Source of the DNA: Planctomycetota bacterium
GTDB taxonomy: Bacteria > Planctomycetota > Planctomycetia > Pirellulales > UBA7805
DNA length: 64,000 nucleotides
Assembly: GCA_021413705.1 (NCBI GenBank)
Contig: JAIOPX010000194.1
Coordinates: forward strand, 1-64,000
Direction of reading: 5' to 3'
A program made the translations under genes and the position numbers. The notes below the pieces were generated by a model, which saw only the letters and a program-made list of their open reading frames with translations, was not told the DNA's origin and ran no database searches. Below are positions 17,608 through 25,235 of this stretch, piece after piece. Each line of letters begins with the position of its first letter. The stretch's first letter is position 1.

Positions 17608-19743
17608 CTACTCCAACTCCAGGCACACCCGAAAACCCGTTGCGCCGGTCGTGAGGACAGGAAACAGCCTCGTGCGGGCGGCTGAACGGCAGTGCCTCGG
17701 CTCGACGACGGAAGAACCGCCTCGCATCACGCGGAGGCTGCCGTTCGCTGGTCCCGTGGGATCGATAGCGGCTCCAGCGGGGTAAGTGTCGTACCAGTCG
17801 GCGCACCACTCCTGCATGTTCCCGTGCATGTCATACAGCCCCCACACATTTGGCCGTTTCTGCCCTATGGGATGGAGCTTGCTGTCGCTGTTTCCCTTGT
17901 GCCACCCCATTTCATCCAAATTTCCTGTGCCACCATACGGGGTTTGCGTACCGGATCGGCACGCGTACTCCCACTCGGCCTCCGTGGGCAGGCGGTATTT
18001 CTTCCCCTCCTTCCGACTCAGTTTGCGGCAGAACTCCATCGCCCCATCCCATGATATCGTATCAATTGGCAAGTCATCCCCCTTCGTGTTGTGGCTGGGG
18101 TTGGAGCCCGTCACCAATTCCCACTGCTTCTGTGTTACCTCGTACGCTCCCATCATAAACGCCTTGGTGATCATCACCTTGTGCTGCGTTTCATCGTCAC
18201 GGCGGTTTTCCTCGTCCGCCGGCGAGCCCATCAGGAATTCGCCCGGCTTGATCTCGATCAGCTTCATGCCGATGGAATTGGTGAGGGTGCGCGGTGGGTA
18301 GTAGTTCGCGATCTTCACCTTGAGTCTAGTCGCCTCTGCGTGCCCTGGCTCGATCGCCAGCAGCTCATCCAGCTTCGCTATCGCCGTCTTGCCGTTTTCC
18401 TTGCTGTCGTTTGCCTTGGCCTGGGCCAGCAGTTCGGCGACTTTCCGTAGGCGTTCCTGCTCGGGCTTGGCAACCAGAGTGCTGGCGCGCCGCAGATGGG
18501 CCTGTTCGATGCTATTGCACTGTTCTAGCAGGCGGTTATACGCGCTGCGAGCTTCGCCGAACGATCCGCGAGCCCAAGACGCTTCGGCCAGCGCTTGCTC
18601 CCGGGCGGCGCCGTCAAGCATAGCGGCGAAGCCCTGACTACGGTCAATGCCTTTAATGCGCTGCCATGCAACGTCGGCCCGATTCTTAAGCGGTAGCACA
18701 TCGCCCAGAACGACGGATCCCTTTGCCGGTACGACGACCTGTTGCGTTTGGTCTGCCGACAGCGAATCGGGTGGGCGCGACATCCAGAGATCACGAGCAA
18801 TCCATGCAGCCCCGAACACAACGGCGGATATGACTGCCGCGTAACCCGCGATTACAACGGGCCTTCGCAATCGCCTCGTGGGCATCGGAGCTTGACGCGG
18901 CATCGCTGTTGGACGCGCTAAGTCAGCCGGCTCCCAATTGTGAGCGTCATCGGCAACGACATCTGCTAGGGCTTGCCGCATTGCCGCCGCATTGCAGAAA
19001 CGATCCGCCCGCTCTGACTCCAGTGCCCGTTCCAGCCAGTCGGCGAAACGCTTCTCCGCTCCCGCTCGTTCAAGCATCTTCGCTACCCCGGCCGGCGTCG
19101 GCCGGGATCCCGTGAACATTTCGCAAGCGATCATCCCCAAAGCGTAGAGATCGTCCCGCTGATCCGGCGCTTCTCCCGCCTGCTGCTGCGGCGACATGTA
19201 CTGCACCGTGCCTGACAGGTTTCGCCCTTGGTCGCTCACCAAACTCCCGGAGAGCACGATGGACTGGGCCACCGCCGCCTGAATCATGCCCAAGCCGAAA
19301 TCAGTTACCATCACTTGGCCGTCGGCCTGGATCAGAAGGTTCTCGGGCTTGAGGTCGCGGTGCATGACGCCCTTGCCGTGTGCGTAGGCCAGCGCATTCA
19401 GCACCTGCACCAAGATACTGACCGTCTCGGCCGTGGCCAGCTTCCCCGTCGCCCGCAGCTTCTGCCGAAGAGTGACCCCCTGGATGTACTGCATCACGTA
19501 GTACGGTGGATCGTGCGTCGTATCCAGGTCAATCGTGCGCACGATGTTTTCGTGTCGCAGCTTGAACTGGATTTGTCCTTCTTGGCGAAGCTGACGCAGG
19601 TACTGGTTATCGGTGGGGATTTTCACCGCGCACTCGACGTGCAACTCCGCGTGCCGTGCCAGCCACACCTCGCCGAAAGTGCCTTGACCCAAAGGCCGCA
19701 CCAGTATCCATGGGCCGATGCTTTGGTTTGGTTCTAATACCAT
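17608..19743 (-). CDS. Membrane Ser/Thr kinase fused to a formylglycine-generating (SUMF) domain
   Basis: A 711-residue protein starting at ATG 19743. The Hanks-type kinase domain spans about residues 12-275: glycine loop GQGTFGEVW, catalytic HRDLKPEN and DFG (VTDFGLG). A single membrane helix lies near 292-318 (VIAGYAAVISAVVFGAAW). A coiled region follows, and residues 489-710 form a SUMF/FGE-sulfatase domain (GEFLMGSP, LPTEAEWEYACRSG, MHGNMQEWCADW, GFRVC). This domain order is common in planctomycetes. The SUMF part is probably outside the membrane. The gene lies between module 1 and the mobile element and reads away from the element. Confidence 0.92.
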   Translation of the reverse strand: MVLEPNQSIGPWILVRPLGQGTFGEVWLARHAELHVECAVKIPTDNQYLRQLRQEGQIQFKLRHENIVRTIDLDTTHDPPYYVMQYIQGVTLRQKLRATGKLATAETVSILVQVLNALAYAHGKGVMHRDLKPENLLIQADGQVMVTDFGLGMIQAAVAQSIVLSGSLVSDQGRNLSGTVQYMSPQQQAGEAPDQRDDLYALGMIACEMFTGSRPTPAGVAKMLERAGAEKRFADWLERALESERADRFCNAAAMRQALADVVADDAHNWEPADLARPTAMPRQAPMPTRRLRRPVVIAGYAAVISAVVFGAAWIARDLWMSRPPDSLSADQTQQVVVPAKGSVVLGDVLPLKNRADVAWQRIKGIDRSQGFAAMLDGAAREQALAEASWARGSFGEARSAYNRLLEQCNSIEQAHLRRASTLVAKPEQERLRKVAELLAQAKANDSKENGKTAIAKLDELLAIEPGHAEATRLKVKIANYYPPRTLTNSIGMKLIEIKPGEFLMGSPADEENRRDDETQHKVMITKAFMMGAYEVTQKQWELVTGSNPSHNTKGDDLPIDTISWDGAMEFCRKLSRKEGKKYRLPTEAEWEYACRSGTQTPYGGTGNLDEMGWHKGNSDSKLHPIGQKRPNVWGLYDMHGNMQEWCADWYDTYPAGAAIDPTGPANGSLRVMRGGSSVVEPRHCRSAARTRLFPVLTTGATGFRVCLELE

Positions 19744-19927
19744 GTGGCATCCCAGATCTTGGGTGCATATCGCCGCCGGACTGACAGGTCCGATTTTCCC
19801 ACGCAGGTGCTGAACTCGCAAGCGGATACTGTTTGATTCGAGGGTTAGGGGCGCGGAGCAGGTGCTAGCCGTCGCACTCGTTTTGATGGATGCCCGCCTC
19901 GCGCCCTCTACAGTGACAACCGGCAGA

Positions 19928-19959
19928 CGAAAGGCCTCCTGCGCTAAGGAGGCCTTTCG
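19928..19959. terminator. 12-bp perfect inverted repeat, terminator-like hairpin
   Basis: Arms CGAAAGGCCTCC and GGAGGCCTTTCG are perfect complements around an 8-base loop. The run of T in the right arm is short, so a Rho-independent terminator is likely but not certain. It lies between the kinase gene start and the left attachment repeat. The rest of the 19744-20141 stretch holds no gene; a TATAAT box is visible at 20085-20090. Confidence 0.55.
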
Positions 19960-20141
19960 GATCTCGCCGGCGCGATCGCTGTGTTCACCTACCGTTTTCT
20001 ACCGTTTTGGCATTGGCGACTACCGACTTTTCCTAGGAAACCGTGAGATTCGGTGAAAGGTCTTGAGACGATTTGGGGCCGAGGTATAATGCTCGCAAGC
20101 ACAATGTCCTCAAGGCTTTAGACGCCTTGCGGTAGGGCTGG

Positions 20142-20183
20142 CTACGGAGCCGAAGGTTGCAGGTTCGACTCCTGCAAGCTGCA
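20142..20183 (+). repeat. Left attachment site (attL), 3' half of a tRNA gene
   Basis: The 42 bp can be read as anticodon loop CTACGGA (anticodon ACG, as in tRNA-Arg), the 3' strand of the anticodon stem, variable loop, T arm (GCAGG TTCGACT CCTGC) and acceptor 3' strand AAGCTGC plus discriminator A. The sequence upstream does not supply a pairing acceptor 5' strand (GCAGCTT expected) or a matching anticodon stem, so this is not a complete tRNA gene. The perfect copy is at 48418-48459. Confidence 0.8.
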
Positions 20184-20199
20184 TTATCCCAAACCCTTA

Positions 20200-21483
20200 T
20201 CACTCAGGCGGTTGCGCAACAGGGGGAAACACCTTGCGCTTGGGAAAATCGCGCTTTTGGGCCGTTTGGGTCAGTTTTGGGTCAGTCGCCTCCGGCAACT
20301 GCCCGACGAGCTGCGCCTGCACGCTCTTGGCCTTGACCACGTCTTCGTCCTGCACGGACAGGTAGTACATCTGCGTCGTGTGGATGTCGCCGTGCCCGGC
20401 CAGCTTCTGCGTGACATGGATGGGAAGCTGTCTCGCCCAGTTCGTGATGCACGACCTTCGCAGATCGTGGATCGTGAACCGGCGGACGCCGGCCTTGCGG
20501 CACAGCGTCTTGAAGCGCCGAAGCCAGTTGTTCATCAGGTCCGGCTTCCCCTTCTTCCACGTCCCGTCGAGCACGCGCTGGCGGTAGTAATCCCACCGCC
20601 CCTGCTCCATGAAGACGTAGGGGCATTTCTCCGGCGCAACCGCCTGCAACCTGGTGAGCAGGTCGATGGCCTGATCCGGCACCGGGATTGTCCGGCATTC
20701 GTGGTCCTTCGGGGACCACGCCTGCACGAACCCGGCGGCGTCCCTGCGGGTGACATGCAATTCGCCCCTGGCGAAATCGATGTCAGCCCAGGTCAGATTC
20801 ATCGCCTCCCGCAGGCGGAGGCCGGCCGTGTACAGCACCACGACCAGGGTCTGCCAGAGGATTCCCGGCGCCCTGGCCAGGATCTCATGGAACTCCTTGG
20901 GCGAGCAGTACGGAATGCGTTTGCGCCCGACCTTCATCATCGGCAGGCCCACGCACGGGTTGCCGCCCTGCGGCAGGTAACCCCGGCCGATCGCCAGCTC
21001 GAACACGCGACGCAGCGATCGGATCTCCTTGTTGATCGTGGCCGGCGCGTTGCCGGTCTCCGCCGCCCGCTGCGCCCGGAAGGTCTCGATGTCCCTCCGC
21101 GCGATGCGCTTGATCTCACGGTCCCAGCCCACCGCCTGCGCCAGCAGCGACAGCGTCGTCATTTGCATGTGCAGCGTCGAATGAGCCAAGATCGGTTTCA
21201 TCAGCTTCCGGTGCTCGTTGTAGAACTCTCTGAGCGTGATCCGCTTCGGCGGATCGGCGTTTCCCTTTCGGACATCCTGCTGCTTCGTCTCGGCGAAGCG
21301 CTCGGCCTCCTTTCTGGTATCGAAACTCCTGCTGTATCGCCTGCCCTCGGCGCCGAACCACCGCACCGACCAGGCACAGGGCCGCTTGTCGATCCACTGG
21401 CTCCTGGGCAGCGGCCGGCCCGAGCCATCCACCGGAACTGGCCCGTGCCACTTCCGGTACACACCAACTCTTTCAGTCGCCAT
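20200..21483 (-). CDS. Tyrosine site-specific integrase
   Basis: A 427-residue integrase, presumably of the adjacent tRNA-type attachment site 17 bp from its stop codon. Catalytic residues are visible: R223 (GLRLREAMNL), K259, H339 and R342 (HDLRRS), H364 (GHGDIHTT) and the nucleophile Y373. A SAM-like core-binding domain occupies about residues 80-175. I chose ATG 21483 because the upstream extension in the same frame is low-complexity and the N-terminal MATERVGVYRKW block looks like a normal arm-binding start. The C-terminal tail ATDPKLT is also found in a relic at 48.28 kb. Confidence 0.93.
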   Translation of the reverse strand: MATERVGVYRKWHGPVPVDGSGRPLPRSQWIDKRPCAWSVRWFGAEGRRYSRSFDTRKEAERFAETKQQDVRKGNADPPKRITLREFYNEHRKLMKPILAHSTLHMQMTTLSLLAQAVGWDREIKRIARRDIETFRAQRAAETGNAPATINKEIRSLRRVFELAIGRGYLPQGGNPCVGLPMMKVGRKRIPYCSPKEFHEILARAPGILWQTLVVVLYTAGLRLREAMNLTWADIDFARGELHVTRRDAAGFVQAWSPKDHECRTIPVPDQAIDLLTRLQAVAPEKCPYVFMEQGRWDYYRQRVLDGTWKKGKPDLMNNWLRRFKTLCRKAGVRRFTIHDLRRSCITNWARQLPIHVTQKLAGHGDIHTTQMYYLSVQDEDVVKAKSVQAQLVGQLPEATDPKLTQTAQKRDFPKRKVFPPVAQPPE

Positions 21484-21575
21484 GATTGCTCCTTGGCCCG
21501 CACAGGGGCCGAGGCCATCACGGACGACTGACCCAATGGAGGAAGGGTATGTCCGCGACGGTGACGGCGCCAAGC

Positions 21576-21986
21576 TCAAGATTCCGTCTTGGCGGCCAGG
21601 AACCGATCCAACTCCGACTTCCGATACCAGACGTGGCGGGCATACTTGGTCGCCTTGAGGACACCTTTGTCGCGCCAGTAGTTGAGGGTGCGGTTGGCCG
21701 AATCGGGGCCGTGAATCCCCGTCTCGTGGAGACGGAGATACTGGGCCGCCTCGACGGGCGTCATCAGGTCGGGGAAGACCGACGGACGCCCCGGCCACCG
21801 GCTGAGAAGCCGAAGGAGCGGATGCTCGGGCTGTTGAGTGCGTTGAACGACAGTGGTCGTCAGCCCAGATCGGTCGTCGTCCAAATCGATCTGAGGCTCA
21901 TACAGAATGGTGGCGGTCACTAAAACAGCTCCCGGCGCAGCATCTAAAATCCGCGCCGGTACTCTATATATACATGGAAAATTCAC
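21576..21986 (-). CDS. Excisionase/MerR-like helix-turn-helix protein
   Basis: The C-terminal half (PVEAAQYLRLHETG, TLNYWRDKGVLKATK, VWYRKSELDRFLA) matches the helix-turn-helix domain typical of phage excisionases and MerR-like regulators. The gene lies 92 bp upstream of the integrase in the same direction. The start is uncertain: the longest form starts at a GTG at 21986, a shorter form could begin at an internal GTG, and the domain itself starts at MTPVEAAQ. By inference it directs excision or controls integrase expression. Confidence 0.75.
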   Translation of the reverse strand: MNFPCIYRVPARILDAAPGAVLVTATILYEPQIDLDDDRSGLTTTVVQRTQQPEHPLLRLLSRWPGRPSVFPDLMTPVEAAQYLRLHETGIHGPDSANRTLNYWRDKGVLKATKYARHVWYRKSELDRFLAAKTES

Positions 21987-22064
21987 TCTGCTAGTCCAAG
22001 GCGTAGAAAAATCGCCACCGAGAAAGATTTTTCTGAAATCGAATTGCGTGAATGAAAATTCACG

Positions 22065-22289
22065 CTATTTCCCCTTTACACTTCTTGGCTTCGCGGGGGC
22101 TGCTTTTCGTTCACCAACCCACTCGGAGTACCGCTTGGCCGTTCGCTGCCGTTCATCTTGCGAAGCGTCGAGAAATCTCAGCAGCCAGGCCTCGACGACC
22201 GAGCGTTCATCGTAAAGGTTTTCTCGACACGCCGCTTCGAAGCGAGCCCGCAGTTCCTCGTTCATCCTGAAACCTTTGATGGCTGCCAT
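22065..22289 (-). CDS. Small ribbon-helix-helix-like protein
   Basis: A 74-residue basic protein from ATG 22289. The opening MAAIKGFRMNEELRARFEAAC followed by ERSVVEAWLLRFL has the spacing of Arc/MetJ-type or plasmid RHH regulators. It is divergent from the gene at 22396 with a palindromic operator between them, which fits a role as the element's autorepressor. The family is inferred from pattern only. Confidence 0.6.
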   Translation of the reverse strand: MAAIKGFRMNEELRARFEAACRENLYDERSVVEAWLLRFLDASQDERQRTAKRYSEWVGERKAAPAKPRSVKGK

Positions 22290-22357
22290 GCCCGTCAGTA
22301 TCCACCCGATTTCAGCACTGTCAAAGTAGAGGCCAAGGGAAAAATCTGTTTTGTGGC

Positions 22358-22376
22358 TTGACAACAGCGTTGTCAA
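22358..22376. promoter_or_regulatory. Palindromic operator in the divergent promoter
   Basis: TTGACAAC and GTTGTCAA are perfect inverted arms around AGC, and a further AACATTGTT palindrome starts at 22381. TTGACA can also serve as a -35 box for the rightward gene. The site lies between the RHH-like gene (start 22289, leftward) and the gene at 22396 (rightward), so it probably switches the recombination genes of the element. Confidence 0.55.
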
Positions 22377-22395
22377 TGATAACATTGTTGCCATT

Positions 22396-22797
22396 ATGCG
22401 GAGAGAACCCGTGGCCGACTACACACGACTGATCTGCGAAATCACCGTCTGCGACACCGAAAATAACTGCGGCGCCGTCTGTCGGATGTTGCGGTCTCGC
22501 ATCCGTCTGGAGGGCTCCAACATCGGACGTGATGTCGTCTGCACATTCTTCGGCACGGTCGGCGAGCGGATGGGGATGGGATTGCTGGACCAGGACGAGA
22601 TCGGCCTTGGGCTATACCAAGCCGATGCCGTGCGTGCCTTGTACGCGGCCGCGATGGCGGAGGATGAGGATGTACTGAGGCCGTTCCGGGTCGCGATCTG
22701 CGCGTTTGCCCCGGACGACGGGCTGTGGGTGATCCACGCCATCAAAGCCCTGCGAAACGAGATTACCTCTGAGAAAGGAGAGACCAATGAGCGATGA
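22396..22797 (+). CDS. Hypothetical element protein
   Basis: A 133-residue protein, first gene of the rightward recombination operon. A GTG five codons later is an alternative start. No family recognised. The product is acidic with a central YQADAVRALYAAAMAEDEDV helix-like stretch, and its stop overlaps the start of the Gam gene by 11 bases, indicating coupling. Confidence 0.65.
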   Translation: MRREPVADYTRLICEITVCDTENNCGAVCRMLRSRIRLEGSNIGRDVVCTFFGTVGERMGMGLLDQDEIGLGLYQADAVRALYAAAMAEDEDVLRPFRVAICAFAPDDGLWVIHAIKALRNEITSEKGETNER

Positions 22798-23314
22798 GAC
22801 ACCAACCGACGTGGAAATCGTCGAGACGGCGATCGAGCAGGGCCAGGACGCCGAGGAAGAGCCGACCGTGCCGGCAGGGTTTTCGATCAGCGATGAATCC
22901 TCGGCCAACTGGATGATTCGCAAGATCGTCGAAGCCCGCACCTATGGGCGACGTGTGGCCGAATGGGCGGAAAAGGAACAGGCGAGAGCCTGTCGGGAGG
23001 AGCAGCGGTTCCTCTACCTGTTCGGCGGGCAACTGATCGATTGGCTGCGCCGGAAGATCGCGGAGCAAGGCGGCCGGCGTAAGTCGGTCAATCTGCCGGC
23101 CGGGATATTGGGGTTCCGCAAGGAGAATGCCAAGCTCGTGATCGACGACGAAGGGCTTGTGGTGGCCTGGGCGAAGGAGCACCACCCGGAATTGGTCTGC
23201 ATCATCGAACGGATCAGCAAATCCAAGCTCAATGACCACTTCGATCGAACGGGCGAGATTCCCGAGCAGGGGCTGCATATCGAACCACAAAAGGAGAAGT
23301 TTTATGTCAAATGA
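22787..23314 (+). CDS. gam: Mu Gam-like host-nuclease inhibitor
   Basis: A 175-residue protein resembling the phage Mu Gam family (Ku-like, binds DNA ends and blocks exonuclease). The diagnostic stretch is RRKSVNLPAGILGFR (residues 98-112), then VVAWAKEHHPELV, ISKSKLNDHF and the C-terminal end KEKFYVK. It starts with a ribosome site GAAAGGAGA. It overlaps genes on both sides. In this element it probably protects linear DNA intermediates during transfer or recombination. Confidence 0.8.
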   Translation: MSDETPTDVEIVETAIEQGQDAEEEPTVPAGFSISDESSANWMIRKIVEARTYGRRVAEWAEKEQARACREEQRFLYLFGGQLIDWLRRKIAEQGGRRKSVNLPAGILGFRKENAKLVIDDEGLVVAWAKEHHPELVCIIERISKSKLNDHFDRTGEIPEQGLHIEPQKEKFYVK

Positions 23315-23684
23315 ACGATGGCGAATTGACGTGACCGACGAGGATGTGAGCGACCACGATGGCCGCATTGGCTTCGTGAGCATGACGCCCTGCCGGTGCA
23401 GTGTGCGGCTGGCGGGCTGGGTCGCCCAGGACGACCTCGGGCGGGCCAAGGTCATAGAGATCTATCGCAATGAACTCCTGATCCCGGAGGAACTCGCCCG
23501 CCGCCTGCTGTTGCAGGTGCATCGGGTGTATTGGCCCGAGGCGGGAGCACACGGTTACGGCGGGATCATCACCAGCATCGACTTGGGGCAATTCCTTCGT
23601 CAGCACTTCGGCGAGGAGGCTACGGCGATCTTCGCGATGGTGCAGAGAACGATCGACACCTTCCAACCACTGAGGACATCATGA
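23304..23684 (+). CDS. Hypothetical protein between Gam and RadA-like genes
   Basis: A 126-residue protein with ATG inside the Gam C-terminus and a ribosome site AAGGAGAAG just before it. The frame runs to 23684, overlapping the RadA-like start (ATGA). It contains WRIDVTDEDVSDHDGRIGF and a C-terminal helix-rich part. No family recognised; coupling suggests a shared recombination role. Confidence 0.6.
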   Translation: MSNERWRIDVTDEDVSDHDGRIGFVSMTPCRCSVRLAGWVAQDDLGRAKVIEIYRNELLIPEELARRLLLQVHRVYWPEAGAHGYGGIITSIDLGQFLRQHFGEEATAIFAMVQRTIDTFQPLRTS

Positions 23685-24997
23685 ACGGCAACGGATCACA
23701 CAACGGACGCCGGCTTCGGATTCTGGAGAACCCGGCGCCAATCCACAACAGCCTCTTTGCCACTCCGGATGAACGCCGGGCAGAACTGCTATTGCCCAAG
23801 GACATGCAGTTCTTCGCCAGCGCGCTCGGCGGACGGTTTCGGGCCGGGGCGCTGGTCTTATGTGGGGGCAGTCCCGGAAGCGGCAAATCGATCCTGACCA
23901 CGCAGATCGCGCTGCGGCTGGCAACGATGGGCGCGAAGTCGCTGTTTCTGTTGAACGAGCAAAGCGCGACCGCGATGAAAGAGCGGGCGGACCGCATGAC
24001 CAGCGACATGAGCCGGGCGGAGGCAGAGCGGGCGATGGCTGGTATCGCGGTCGAGGCGCCCCTGTATGACGTATCGGCATTGCCCGCCCTGGCCATGCGG
24101 GACGTGCTGAATCCCGCCGGCCGTTACCACGGTGTGCAACTGGTCGTACTGGATTCAATCCAAGGTGAGGGCCTGCCGTCTGCGGCGACAAAAGAGTACG
24201 CCAAGGTTTTAGAGTTCGGTCGGCTCCTGGCCGGCAACGGCATCTCAACAATCCTGATCTCGCATGTCACCAAGCGTGGCGAATTGGCTGGCCCCAAGAT
24301 GCTGGAGCACGGCGTGGATGTCACTCTGGTTCTGCGCCGTGCCATGCTCTATTCGCTCTTGGGAGTGCGGAAGAACCGGTTCGGCCCGCCACTTCTGCGG
24401 CCGTTGCCTCTGATGATTGATCCCGTCACCACACGCATGGCTGTGGCGCCCCATGCCCAGGCCCGGCCGGGGGCGGCGATGACCTATGGGGGGCCGATGA
24501 GCGGCCCGATGCAGATTCAGGCTTCCGTTGCCGTTCCAGCCGACGGCCGCCGTGGTCGGACGACAGCACCTGGTCTGCCGCGTAAGGAAATCGAACAACT
24601 CATTGATTGCATCGGGCAGATCGATGGCTTGGACCTCTCGGAATTGGACTACCGCATCCAGTGCCGTTTGCCCCGCAACGGCCAATACCTGACCTATTTT
24701 GGATTGCCGCTGTGCATGGCGCTAATCGCGTCTTACACAAGAAAGCCCTTGCCTGAATCCAACATGTATCTGGGAGAGATTGACCTCTTTCGCAACGTCC
24801 TCGATGTGCCGCCGGTGGTCTTGCAGAACCTCCGTGCGGCCATCGATAACGGAGAAATCCCGACCCCCGTCACGCTGTATGTGCCGCCGTCGGCGGTGGC
24901 TCCCCTTCCTCAAAGCACGGGCCGAGTGCGGGTTGAGGCATGTCCAACGCTTGAGGCTGCGATCCTCAAGACATGGCCCGACCTCCGTGTAAATTGA
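23681..24997 (+). CDS. RadA-like recombination ATPase without zinc finger
   Basis: A 438-residue RecA-fold ATPase. Walker A GGSPGSGKS lies at residues 62-70 and Walker B is LVVLDSIQGE. The RadA hallmarks follow: ISHVTKRGELAGPKMLEHG and the KNRFG motif. The C-terminal 130 residues (ELDYRIQCRLP, CMALIASYTRKPLP, YLGEIDLFRNV) look like the degenerate Lon-like domain of RadA. The N-terminal four-Cys zinc finger of chromosomal RadA is absent. RadA drives branch migration in recombination. Its coupling to Gam suggests a DNA repair or exchange cassette on the element. Confidence 0.8.
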   Translation: MNGNGSHNGRRLRILENPAPIHNSLFATPDERRAELLLPKDMQFFASALGGRFRAGALVLCGGSPGSGKSILTTQIALRLATMGAKSLFLLNEQSATAMKERADRMTSDMSRAEAERAMAGIAVEAPLYDVSALPALAMRDVLNPAGRYHGVQLVVLDSIQGEGLPSAATKEYAKVLEFGRLLAGNGISTILISHVTKRGELAGPKMLEHGVDVTLVLRRAMLYSLLGVRKNRFGPPLLRPLPLMIDPVTTRMAVAPHAQARPGAAMTYGGPMSGPMQIQASVAVPADGRRGRTTAPGLPRKEIEQLIDCIGQIDGLDLSELDYRIQCRLPRNGQYLTYFGLPLCMALIASYTRKPLPESNMYLGEIDLFRNVLDVPPVVLQNLRAAIDNGEIPTPVTLYVPPSAVAPLPQSTGRVRVEACPTLEAAILKTWPDLRVN

Positions 24998-25037
24998 TTA
25001 TCAGATGCTCGTGAAAAAAGAAAAAGGAGTCTGCCCC

Positions 25038-25235
25038 ATGAAGTCGGAAAAGCAGAACAGGCCAATCCGCTGCCGTTTCAGCACGCGCCCCGCCAGCGAT
25101 GGCGAGGCCCTTCGGATTGAAGCGGCCGTGCAGGCACTGATCAACCGGCTCGTGCGGACCGAGCTTGATCGCCAGCGGGAGAGGGCCGGAACTGACATCT
25201 TACTTAATAGTGGAGGCAAACATGGGGAAGAGTGA
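25038..25235 (+). CDS. Small basic hypothetical protein
   Basis: A 65-residue protein starting at ATG 25038 with ribosome site AAAAAGGAGT. It contains IRCRFSTRPASDGEALRIEA and an Arg-rich helix. Its stop overlaps the start of the serine recombinase gene. It may be a small accessory factor for the recombinase. No family recognised. Confidence 0.5.
   Translation: MKSEKQNRPIRCRFSTRPASDGEALRIEAAVQALINRLVRTELDRQRERAGTDILLNSGGKHGEE

Noticed and set aside
20085-20183. A complete tRNA gene at the left repeat (TATAAT box upstream)
   Set aside because: The acceptor 5' strand GCAGCTT and the anticodon stem partner TCGGC are missing; only the 3' half is tRNA-like.
20212-21531. 439-codon open frame on the plus strand opposite the integrase
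   Set aside because: It is the complement of a well-supported integrase with all catalytic residues; the frame has no motif and is a GC-rich shadow.
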